17,092 nucleotides of DNA from Candidatus Pacearchaeota archaeon UBA284 (GTDB lineage Archaea; Nanobdellota; Nanobdellia; Pacearchaeales; UBA284). The notes under the pieces were generated by a model. It worked only from the letters and a program-made list of their open reading frames with translations, was not told where the DNA came from and searched no databases. Both the position numbers and the translations under genes were made by a program. Numbering within the stretch: position 1 is the stretch's first letter; each line of letters begins with the position of its first letter. This document shows positions 1-6,221 of the stretch, in pieces. The stretch spans positions 1 through 17,092 of the forward strand of contig DAKN01000078.1 of assembly GCA_002499185.1 (NCBI GenBank), written 5' to 3'.

Positions 1-317
1 AACTAGTGTATTCGGCAAAATTTAGAGTTGATGAAGCAAATAAAGAAGTTAGATTCACTGAGATGCTAAAAGAATCTGGGGCCGGAGTATCTTCTGGAGG
101 AATTGATAGCGATATGGGCCCAGGTTTTGGTTTTAAGAAAGAATCTTACAATACTTTGTCTGGGCCTAGAGCAGGGACTATAGAAGAACAGTCAAATCTT
201 TTTGGGAAGAAATACCAGTATAATTTTGACGTTGGGGCTATAAGAAAAGAGTTTGAATCAAAGGCAAAGCAACATGGATATAAATTTTCTTACAAAGTGA
301 CTAGCATCGGATTATAA
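1..317 (+). CDS. C-terminal part of an unknown protein (runs off the left edge)
   Basis: The frame is open from the first complete codon of the window to the TAA at 315-317, so the true start probably lies outside; a GTG at 6 is possible but has no visible ribosome-binding site. About 104 residues are visible. They contain a Gly/Ser-rich loop (SSGGIDSD, MGPGFGFKK) and a charged tail with YQYNFDVGAIRKEFESKAK. I do not recognise the family. The next plus-strand start codon lies only 26 nt downstream behind a GGTG site, which suggests that the two were co-transcribed. Confidence 0.6.
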   Translation, partial: LVYSAKFRVDEANKEVRFTEMLKESGAGVSSGGIDSDMGPGFGFKKESYNTLSGPRAGTIEEQSNLFGKKYQYNFDVGAIRKEFESKAKQHGYKFSYKVTSIGL

Positions 318-324
318 ACAATAA

Positions 325-615
325 TTAATAAATAGGTGAAAAAATGACATTATATATTACTACTTGGGTAAAAACTGATCGAGAAGGAAATCCTAAGAAA
401 GTAACAAAAATTGTTAATTTGCCCGATATAATTGCAACATGCGAAGCATATCTCCTTATGAACAATCCCGAGCCAAATCCTATTTCAAGATATTTATCCT
501 CTTCTTTAAGATCAAGCACCTTTGCGGTATTTTTGTAAAAATCTTTATGCCCCCATGCCATACCTCTAGCCAATAATCTTCCAAAAAGCCCGGCGGGATT
601 CCTAAATTGGGACAT
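325..615 (-). pseudogene. N-terminal fragment of a class I SAM-dependent methyltransferase
   Basis: Residues 1-65 from the ATG at 613-615 look like the start of a class I SAM methyltransferase. A leader helix (KDFYKNTAKVLDLKEEDKYL) is followed by motif I LEIGFGSG at residues 43-50, the glycine-rich SAM-binding loop. After ISG at residues 63-65 the expected acidic residue and the rest of the Rossmann fold are missing, and the frame runs into the antisense of a convergent gene. A family member is normally 200 or more residues, so this is a truncation. The promoter survives: CTTATATAC lies at 637-645, centred 26 nt before the ATG. A truncated peptide could still be expressed but would lack most of the fold. 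Confidence 0.7.
344..538 (+). pseudogene. 5' fragment of an unknown gene fused to antisense methyltransferase sequence
   Basis: The ATG at 344 has a good GGTG ribosome-binding site (taGGTGaaaaaATG) and sits just behind the preceding gene, so the start looks genuine. The first 25-30 residues (MTLYITTWVKTDREGNPKKV then TKIVNLPD) read as ordinary protein. From about position 420 onward, however, the plus strand is simply the complement of a methyltransferase N-terminus encoded on the minus strand. The last ~40 residues of this ORF are therefore probably meaningless. It looks like the head of a gene whose 3' part was deleted. The function is unknown. Confidence 0.55.
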
Positions 616-636
616 TGTAATTCATTTTGACTTTTT

Positions 637-645
637 GTATATAAG
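637..645 (-). promoter_or_regulatory. TATA box of the truncated methyltransferase
   Basis: On the minus strand the sequence reads CTTATATAC, centred 26 nt upstream of the ATG at 615. This is the archaeal TATA spacing for a leaderless transcript and matches several other starts in this window. Confidence 0.55.
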
Positions 646-680
646 AATATGGGAAAAATTTTTTTATAATTAGTTTCAAA

Positions 681-1133
681 TTACATCAGTTCTTTTTTTA
701 GCATTATCATATCTTTTAGCTGAACCCCATTTTCATATATTGGATTTGGGTAATTATCTAGGTAAAAGCTTTTTTTGATGTCAAATATCTCAAAACCTTC
801 TTTCTGGTATAGATGTAACTGTTTAGGTGCTGTATCACCAGTTCCAATAACAATAGTTTTGAATCCTTTTGCTTTTGCTCTAGATATGGCATCTCTTAGC
901 AATAGCTTACCTATACCCCGCCCTTGATGTTTTGTATCCACTGCTATATTTTTTATTTCAATAGTGTCATTACTTATTTCTTGGAGTACATAGACTGCTA
1001 TAGTTTCGTTATCCATTTCAAATACGAAAATTTCAGAATCATTGATATACTTATTAATTGCCTCAATTGTTTCATCGGCTAGCAATAATAGATTATAAGG
1101 AATTTCTTCATCTTTTTGAAGCTGTCTAATCAT
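681..1133 (-). CDS. GNAT family N-acetyltransferase
   Basis: This 150 aa protein has the length of a single GNAT domain. It should transfer an acetyl group from acetyl-CoA to an amine; the substrate cannot be read from the sequence. Motif A is clear: the beta strand IEIKNIAVD (residues 58-66), then the acetyl-CoA pyrophosphate loop QGRGIG at 70-75, then helix KLLLRDAISRAKAKG. Motif B follows as LHLYQKEGFE (106-115). The ATG at 1133 has a GAGGT ribosome-binding site (1140-1145 region), so translation is SD-led. It is the last of three minus-strand genes, 67 nt after the RNase III-like gene, and could belong to that transcript. Confidence 0.9.
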   Translation of the reverse strand: MIRQLQKDEEIPYNLLLLADETIEAINKYINDSEIFVFEMDNETIAVYVLQEISNDTIEIKNIAVDTKHQGRGIGKLLLRDAISRAKAKGFKTIVIGTGDTAPKQLHLYQKEGFEIFDIKKSFYLDNYPNPIYENGVQLKDMIMLKKELM

Positions 1134-1200
1134 CTTACTAACCTCTTCTCAATGGGCACACCTAGCATGTCATTTATTACCATAAAGTGATGCTATTTAT

Positions 1201-1791
1201 TCAAAGTTTATTTCCATACATTTTCTCTAGAATTGGCAGGGCTTTTCTAGCTACATTGTTCTCTGCATCGTCTTTACTATTGCACAGCTCCCCTGTTATC
1301 TCTTCTCCGTTTATCTTAAGTGAAGAATAAAATGTAGGCCTATTATTTGATTTAGCTTCAAGAGTCTTATAGGTGGGGCGCTTAATTTTCAACTTATCAA
1401 AAATCTCTTTTACCTTGGTGACGTAGTCCTCATAATCCTCAATATTTATGGATCCATAGATTGGGATAATCTCTTTTTCAATGATATTTTTGACTGTTTC
1501 AAATCCTTCTTCTAGGTAGATTGCGCCAATTACCCCTTCTAGTTTTTCTCCAGAGTCAATATGGCATTTTTTTGAAATAATATCTAGAACTTGCCTACTC
1601 TCCATGATCTTCTTTTTATTTGTAATATCGCCTGGATCGTTTAGCCCTTCATTGATTAGATGTTCAATAATTACGGTGCTTAATACAGAATCCCCTAGGG
1701 TTCGAAATGACCTATCTGCCAGGGCCTTTTCTAATAAATCTGTAGTGAACTTATACCCAAGGAGAGTATCTTTATCCATTTTTATCGCCAA
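1201..1791 (-). CDS. RNase III-like protein with C-terminal dsRNA-binding domain, degraded catalytic signature
   Basis: Residues 1-115 (numbered from the TTG) align by eye with an RNase III domain: LLEKALADRSF, then TLGDSVLS (31-38), then EKLEGVIGAIYLEEG (82-96). Residues 120-190 form a dsRBD ending in the typical DDAENNVARKALPILEK. Canonical RNase III has ERLEFLGDSVL. Here D34 (GDS) and E85 (LEG) remain, but the two glutamates of ERLE are gone (RSFRTLGDS), and the later acidic site reads DPGD instead of DEGD. It may be a reduced archaeal-type RNase III or a dsRNA-binding protein with little or no cleavage activity. The start is uncertain: TTG at 1791 has an AGGT 5 nt upstream, while ATG at 1779 would give 192 aa. 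It begins just after the stop of the upstream gene, so the two are probably co-transcribed. Confidence 0.85.
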   Translation of the reverse strand: MAIKMDKDTLLGYKFTTDLLEKALADRSFRTLGDSVLSTVIIEHLINEGLNDPGDITNKKKIMESRQVLDIISKKCHIDSGEKLEGVIGAIYLEEGFETVKNIIEKEIIPIYGSINIEDYEDYVTKVKEIFDKLKIKRPTYKTLEAKSNNRPTFYSSLKINGEEITGELCNSKDDAENNVARKALPILEKMYGNKL

Positions 1792-1798
1792 TAAAAAC

Positions 1799-2167
1799 CT
1801 ATAGCACTTCTCTATTCTTGGGCCAGAAAATTATTTTGTTTTCTTCTAATCGTTCTTCTATCTGGTAATCGCAGAGATTTCTTATATGTTCCAAGTCCTT
1901 TACATTCACTTTGTCTTGACATGTTATAGTTACGGGGATAGAGCTTTTTAGTGAGTTACCCATATCACTCCATGTAAGAGTTCCATTTTTTGATTTGAGA
2001 GCTATCTCATCAGAGTATTCAAAATTATCTTTTGATAGCATTCGTGGGAATTCGATCTTTTCAATATTTATATTTTTACTGGGCAAAGCTAAAATGAATC
2101 CCAATATGGTGGCAAAACATTTAGGCTCAATTTCATCAAAAATTATTTTTGTTTTCATAAGTATCAA
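1799..2167 (-). CDS. Unknown 119-122 aa protein, first gene of the RNase III-like operon
   Basis: I do not recognise the family. The protein is soluble, with no membrane segment or signal peptide. It alternates strands and helices (KTKIIFDEIEPKCFATILGF near the N-terminus, SIPVTITCQDKVNVKDLEHI in the second half). The open frame starts at TTG 2167, but ATG at 2158 (119 aa) is the better start: a TATA-like AGTATATAAA at 2187-2196 would put transcription start near 2165, leaving a leader of a few nucleotides. Its stop codon lies 7 nt before the TTG start of the RNase III-like gene. That tight spacing suggests a shared transcript and possibly a linked RNA-related role, which is inference only. 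Confidence 0.7.
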   Translation of the reverse strand: MILMKTKIIFDEIEPKCFATILGFILALPSKNINIEKIEFPRMLSKDNFEYSDEIALKSKNGTLTWSDMGNSLKSSIPVTITCQDKVNVKDLEHIRNLCDYQIEERLEENKIIFWPKNREVL

Positions 2168-2186
2168 ACAATATTAAGTCATTCCA

Positions 2187-2196
2187 TTTATATACT
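2187..2196 (-). promoter_or_regulatory. TATA box of the minus-strand RNase III-like operon
   Basis: On the minus strand this reads AGTATATAAA. It is centred about 33 nt before the ATG at 2158 and 25 nt before the TTG at 2167, so the transcript would be leaderless or nearly so. Confidence 0.55.
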
Positions 2197-2254
2197 TACC
2201 ATATTACGCTTGGGGTGAGGATATGGGGATCTAAAAGTGTTTATCTCTTGAACC

Positions 2255-2782
2255 CTAATCCTTTTCTTTATGTTGTTGCATTTCTTTCTCTCTTTCTTTT
2301 CTGATATCTTCAGCACTTACGACCCTAACTACTACCTCATGCGGTGGATTGTTAATTTTAGCAAGCTTTTTCTCGAGCATTTCAAGCTCGTGATCAGCTG
2401 TTTCTCTTTCTAGTTTTACCCCGAAATCTAACATCCTAATTGCATCAACTATCTTTATTTTGTTTGGATCCATTGACTCTAAGATTTGCCCACCTTTAAG
2501 CGTCATTAACATTCCATATTTCAATTTCAGTTCTTCAAACTGTTTCGTTTGTTTTTCACGCTCTTCTAATCGGACTTTATCCATATATGCGTCGTACTGA
2601 TTTGCCCTATGTACCCATTCGTATGTTTTTGACCACCGAGATATCAATGAGTCATTCTTTCCAAAGCGCTTTGAAACTTTTGAGATACTCCGGGAAGACC
2701 CCATGTCTCTATAGCATCTAAACGCTTCATAGGCTTTCGAGCTTTCATATTCACTTTGTTCCCACATTTTTTCCATGAACAT
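2255..2782 (-). CDS. Phage small-terminase-like HTH protein (copy 1)
   Basis: This 175 aa protein has the N-terminal pattern of a family of phage packaging small-subunit-like proteins. It shows SSKAYEAFRCYRDMGSSRS (14-32), then the helix-turn-helix SISKVSKRFGKNDSLISRWS, then YEWVHRANQYDAYMDKV. A long charged helical middle follows (EEREKQTKQFEELKLKYG), and the end is EVVVRVVSAEDIRKEREKE. A paralogue with the same layout and the same V-x-VV-x-x-E-x-IR tail lies at 9693-10211 on the same strand. No large terminase, portal or capsid gene is visible, so this is either a phage remnant or a DNA-binding protein put to another use. There are two possible ATG starts, 2782 and 2776. A weak TATA-like stretch (CTTTTTATGC) sits just upstream near 2800-2808. 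Confidence 0.75.
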   Translation of the reverse strand: MFMEKMWEQSEYESSKAYEAFRCYRDMGSSRSISKVSKRFGKNDSLISRWSKTYEWVHRANQYDAYMDKVRLEEREKQTKQFEELKLKYGMLMTLKGGQILESMDPNKIKIVDAIRMLDFGVKLERETADHELEMLEKKLAKINNPPHEVVVRVVSAEDIRKEREKEMQQHKEKD

Positions 2783-2816
2783 TAAGAATATGTTACTAGC
2801 ATAAAAAGTTTGCCCC

Positions 2817-2904
2817 CGAAAGTGTGAAAAAGTATGACAAAAAAGTTACCGAAAAGTAACTCCTTTATAAACTACCTACTAAAAGTGTTAAAAAGTGTTG
2901 AAGT
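2817..2904. repeat. Repeated AAAGTGTkAAAAAGT motifs with an AGTTAC/GTAACT hairpin between them
   Basis: Between two divergent genes, GAAAGTGTGAAAAAGT (2818-2833) recurs as AAAAGTGTTAAAAAGTGTTG (2881-2900). AGTGT therefore occurs three times in about 80 bp. Between the copies lies the inverted repeat AGTTAC-CGAAAA-GTAACT (2844-2861). The arrangement is operator-like, next to the start of the small-terminase-like gene. It could be its binding site, but this is inference. Confidence 0.45.
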
Positions 2905-2952
2905 TTTGTGGGGTTTTTAATAGTTATTTTTTCCCCATATTTTTCCTATATT

Positions 2953-2960
2953 CTTAAATA
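2953..2960 (+). promoter_or_regulatory. TATA box of the 2982 gene pair
   Basis: CTTAAATA is centred 26 nt before the ATG at 2982. The same octamer sits at the same distance before the gene at 13186, which supports it as a real promoter with a leaderless start. Confidence 0.6.
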
Positions 2961-2981
2961 CAAAAAAAACTAAATTATCTT

Positions 2982-3293
2982 ATGAAAAAAATAAATTATT
3001 ACATACATCCCCCTATAGAAAAGCTTTCAAGAGAAAAGATCACTCTAGAAAATCTTAGTGAGGTAAGAGGAACTCTCGTAGATGTCAAAGAATTTGACAA
3101 CGAACTAGTTTTCTCCATAAGCATATACAACAAAAAAATCTATGATGTTCACTTTGGAGAAAGTGATGCCAATCATATCTTAGAAAGAACTGATAAGTTC
3201 ATACTGAGTAAACGGATCGGTGTAATCAGAATAGGTTATATAGTAAGAGTAACTCAAGACTTTTATAATAATAAAACAATAGAAGCTCAATAG
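2982..3293 (+). CDS. Unknown 103 aa protein upstream of an HExxH metallopeptidase gene
   Basis: I do not recognise the family. The protein is small and soluble. The middle is rich in beta-strand residues (LVDVKEFDNELVFSISIYNK, then KIYDVHFGES) and the end (IGVIRIGYIVRVTQDFYNN) also looks like paired strands, so a small beta-barrel or sandwich is plausible. The start is fixed by a TATA box at 2953-2960, which implies a leaderless mRNA. The next gene starts 13 nt after the stop, behind a GGTG site, so the two form one operon. A small protein paired with a metallopeptidase could be its partner or substrate, but nothing in the sequence proves this. Confidence 0.7.
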   Translation: MKKINYYIHPPIEKLSREKITLENLSEVRGTLVDVKEFDNELVFSISIYNKKIYDVHFGESDANHILERTDKFILSKRIGVIRIGYIVRVTQDFYNNKTIEAQ

Positions 3294-3306
3294 GTGCAAT
3301 GTACAG

Positions 3307-4023
3307 ATGATGGAGCTACTACCTGAAACAAATGAGATTTTGAAAAAAGTTCAAGATCTAACTAACAAGGATTTTGACTATGTTTTTAATCCTAAATTAA
3401 ATGTTTTAGGCAAGGTAAAGATAGCTAGACAAAAAATGGATCATCACATAATTTATTATAGAGAAAACAACAGCCGGCAGCTAAACCATATTATTGCTCA
3501 CGAATGTGGTCACATTATTAGAATCTTTGAATCAGATCCTTCATATAGAGTTATTCCTTACACAAATTCTACAAATTATGAGCTTGCGTTAAAAGATATG
3601 AAGGCCGATATTGAAAAAATCTCCAAGCTATTGCCAAAATCAAAGGTAGATGGCCTAATCCAGATGCTATTTAACGGATTAATATCTCAGGTTACTAACT
3701 TACCTGTTGATCTAAAAATTGAGGAATGGATATACAAGGATTATCCAGGATTAAGAGAATTTCAGTTTATTACTCTAGAAAAGCAGATGGACGATGCTAT
3801 TGCTGGAATAGATAAGAAGATTGAATCCATTATACCTTCAAAAATTTATAATTCTTCACATATTATGAACTATGCATATTTTACCATACTTACTCAAATA
3901 ACTGGATATAAATATATTAAAAATTTTAAGGGCCATTCATTTGAATTAAAAGCAAATAAATTAATTGAGATATTTGAGAGATATGATACTAAAATCAATT
4001 TATACGGAGAAGGAACTAACTGA
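3307..4023 (+). CDS. Predicted HExxH zinc metallopeptidase
   Basis: This 238 aa protein carries IIAHECGHIIR, an HExxH zinc motif with H65, E66 and H69 that would hold the zinc and activate water. A later stretch VDLKIEEWIYKDYPGLREF could supply the third ligand (a Glu). No signal peptide or clear membrane span is visible, so it probably acts in the cytoplasm. It resembles the broad group of small zincins such as ImmA/IrrE-type peptidases, some of which cleave regulators, but the match is only at motif level. The start has tandem ATGs (3307, 3310) with GGTG about 10 nt upstream. It lies 180 nt before hamA, which has its own promoter, so co-regulation with the defence genes is not shown. Confidence 0.75.
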   Translation: MMELLPETNEILKKVQDLTNKDFDYVFNPKLNVLGKVKIARQKMDHHIIYYRENNSRQLNHIIAHECGHIIRIFESDPSYRVIPYTNSTNYELALKDMKADIEKISKLLPKSKVDGLIQMLFNGLISQVTNLPVDLKIEEWIYKDYPGLREFQFITLEKQMDDAIAGIDKKIESIIPSKIYNSSHIMNYAYFTILTQITGYKYIKNFKGHSFELKANKLIEIFERYDTKINLYGEGTN

Positions 4024-4172
4024 ATTAAGGAGAAAAATAAGAGATCAGAAAACAAAGATAGAATACTCATAATTTGAATTGGGCGTATTATATGTCAAAA
4101 ATACCCCTTTTATTTAAAAATAATCTAATTATAATTTAGAAACATATTATATATTTTTGATGAACCTTAAAG

Positions 4173-4180
4173 TTTATATA
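4173..4180 (+). promoter_or_regulatory. TATA box of the hamAB operon
   Basis: TTTATATA is centred about 27 nt before the hamA ATG at 4204 and no Shine-Dalgarno site follows. This is the arrangement of a leaderless archaeal transcript. Confidence 0.65.
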
Positions 4181-4203
4181 CTATAATTAATTAAAAATCT
4201 CAA

Positions 4204-5169
4204 ATGTTAGAAAATTTTTCTAAACTAATACAAATAGATGAAAAATGGATTAGTAAATATCTAGTTGATCATGGAATAACTGACACTCCAAAACTAAAAA
4301 TTCGAGCTTATAGTGTGGCTTTTTCTGGAACTCAACAAGAGCACACTGATTTAATATATTATTTAGTGAATAACATTGAAAAATATGTTTTCAATGAAAG
4401 CAAAATCAAAGAAATTAAACAAAGTGGAAAAATACCTTATAGGGAGGCATCTAAACTATTTGGCGATGTAAATCCACAAACAGATGGAAAATATGGGGAG
4501 TTAATGTTGTTTTGTCTCGTAGAAGCATTATTAAAAGTACCAATGATTGCACACAAACTTCCAATTCTAACTAACCCAAATGACCAAGTTAAAGGGTCAG
4601 ATGGGATATTTATGGGACAATATGGAGATAAGCAAGCTTTATTTATCGGCGAATCTAAAATAAAAACAGAAAGAAGTAAAGCAATATCTGAATCTCTTAA
4701 GTCAATTAATAAATTTCATGGAGATTTATCTTCTGGAAGTAAATTACATCATGAATTATTTATTGCTCGAGAAAATCTAGTTAATAAATTAAAAGATGAA
4801 GAATATGAAGAAGTGTACCAGCATATACATAAATCTTTGATTCCTTCGTCAAAAGAATACAAAGAAAAGATTAAAGTTCATCCAATATTAATTGTATATC
4901 AATGCAATAAAATAAATGAAATTGAAAAAGTTGGCTTAGATAATAAAGAATGTGAAGTATTAATTTCAAGTTATATGAAGACGGAAAAAGAGAATATAGA
5001 AATATACCTAAATAAATTATTGAATAAAGAATATCCTAATTTACGAAGCATATACTTTGATTTTTTCTTTATTCCAATTAAAGAAGTTAATAAGTTTCGT
5101 GACGAATTCTATTATCAAATACATTTAACTCCTTATAAGTACAAAGATGGTGATTTAGATGAAAAATAA
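4204..5169 (+). CDS. hamA: HamA-like DUF1837 nuclease of a Hachiman antiphage system
   Basis: This 321 aa protein matches the HamA (DUF1837) pattern, the nuclease half of Hachiman. The PD-(D/E)xK-type active site can be read in order: E99 in GKYGELMLFCLVEALL, D133 in VKGSDGIF, and E150-x-K152 in FIGESKIK. Before it lies an N-terminal region (IRAYSVAFSGTQQEHTDLIY), and after it a C-terminal half ending in FFIPIKEVNKFRDEFY. In characterised Hachiman systems HamA is held inactive by the HamB helicase and degrades DNA when HamB senses phage-related DNA damage. All visible catalytic residues are present. Its last 11 nt overlap the start of the helicase gene, which indicates translational coupling. 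The family assignment is from recognised motifs and gene order, not a search. Confidence 0.85.
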   Translation: MLENFSKLIQIDEKWISKYLVDHGITDTPKLKIRAYSVAFSGTQQEHTDLIYYLVNNIEKYVFNESKIKEIKQSGKIPYREASKLFGDVNPQTDGKYGELMLFCLVEALLKVPMIAHKLPILTNPNDQVKGSDGIFMGQYGDKQALFIGESKIKTERSKAISESLKSINKFHGDLSSGSKLHHELFIARENLVNKLKDEEYEEVYQHIHKSLIPSSKEYKEKIKVHPILIVYQCNKINEIEKVGLDNKECEVLISSYMKTEKENIEIYLNKLLNKEYPNLRSIYFDFFFIPIKEVNKFRDEFYYQIHLTPYKYKDGDLDEK

Positions 5170-6199
5170 ATATTCTTATATTTATAATCATGATACTTTT
5201 AATTCAACTATAGATGCCCTTACTAAAAACCAGTTTTATAGGGATATAGGCAAATCTGATCAACGTGAAAAAATATCTGATGAAAATTTAAGATATTCAT
5301 CTTGGATAGCTTCAATACTGGCTTTAAGTGAATTCGACGATTGTAAATCGAAATCATTAATGTTTGGGATTTTGGCTTATCTAGAAAAAGAAGATGATCC
5401 TTGTTATCGCACTTTGTGCTATACAATAATTTCTCGAACTGGAAATATCCCTTTAGACGAAAGCTTAACAAAAATATTCGACTTAAAAAAGAATTTATTC
5501 AAGATTTCTTTCGATCCTTTTCTAGATTATGAGTTAGGATCTAAAAGAATATTTTCTAAAATAGAAATTGGCAATGAAAAATATTATATTAGCGAATACC
5601 AAAAAGATATTTATGAATCATTGAATAAAGGAAAATATATTTCTATTTCTGGGCCCACATCATCTGGTAAATCATTTGTAATTCAAAATTACATTATAGA
5701 TAAACTGAATAAAGAATCAGAGTTCAAAGCAATATATGTGGTACCTACAAGAGCTTTGATTTCTGAAGTTCAATCTTATTTTAAAGGAAGACTCAAAGAT
5801 CCAAAGATAAAAATTAAAACTGGAATTGGAAATCCGAAAGAAAAATTGATTCAAAAAGAAATTTTTGTTTTAACTCCAGAAAGAAGTTTAAAATTATTTG
5901 AATTAAATAGAAATTCTGCATTAATACCAAATCTAATTTATTTTGATGAAATTCAAAACATTGAAGATGAGGAGAGAGGAGTATTATTAGAGTATATTCT
6001 TACTGAATCTTCAAAATACTGGAAAAATTCAAAAATTATACTTGGTGGCCCATATTTGGAAAAGATGAGTGAGATATTTCAACGTATTGATAAAGATAAC
6101 TCTATCAATAATAAAAGTTCATTGATTTCAATATACCAGACTAAGTGTATTCTCAAATTCCATAAAGGTCAAAAAAAATGTAAATATAATACTATTTAG
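5159..6199 (+). CDS. hamB: HamB-like SF2 helicase of a Hachiman system, N-terminal part (frameshifted)
   Basis: This reading frame holds helicase domain 1. Walker A is GPTSSGKS (residues 165-172). Motif Ia is VPTRALI (195-201), TPER is at 239-242, and Walker B FDEIQ has DEIQ at 263-266. GGPYLEKM lies near 296. Domain 2 continues at once in another frame. At the A8 run 6171-6178 the frame reads on as QKKCKYNTI and stops at 6197-6199, whereas the frame one nucleotide later reads VNIILFSPSGNKIKLEISLD with no gap in sense. Removing one A would give a continuous protein of about 873 aa. The cause may be a real mutation, phase variation, slippage on the A run or an assembly error. The ATG overlaps the hamA stop by 11 nt. 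Confidence 0.85.
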   Translation: MKNKYSYIYNHDTFNSTIDALTKNQFYRDIGKSDQREKISDENLRYSSWIASILALSEFDDCKSKSLMFGILAYLEKEDDPCYRTLCYTIISRTGNIPLDESLTKIFDLKKNLFKISFDPFLDYELGSKRIFSKIEIGNEKYYISEYQKDIYESLNKGKYISISGPTSSGKSFVIQNYIIDKLNKESEFKAIYVVPTRALISEVQSYFKGRLKDPKIKIKTGIGNPKEKLIQKEIFVLTPERSLKLFELNRNSALIPNLIYFDEIQNIEDEERGVLLEYILTESSKYWKNSKIILGGPYLEKMSEIFQRIDKDNSINNKSSLISIYQTKCILKFHKGQKKCKYNTI

Positions 6200-6221
6200 T
6201 CCAAGTGGAAATAAAATTAAA

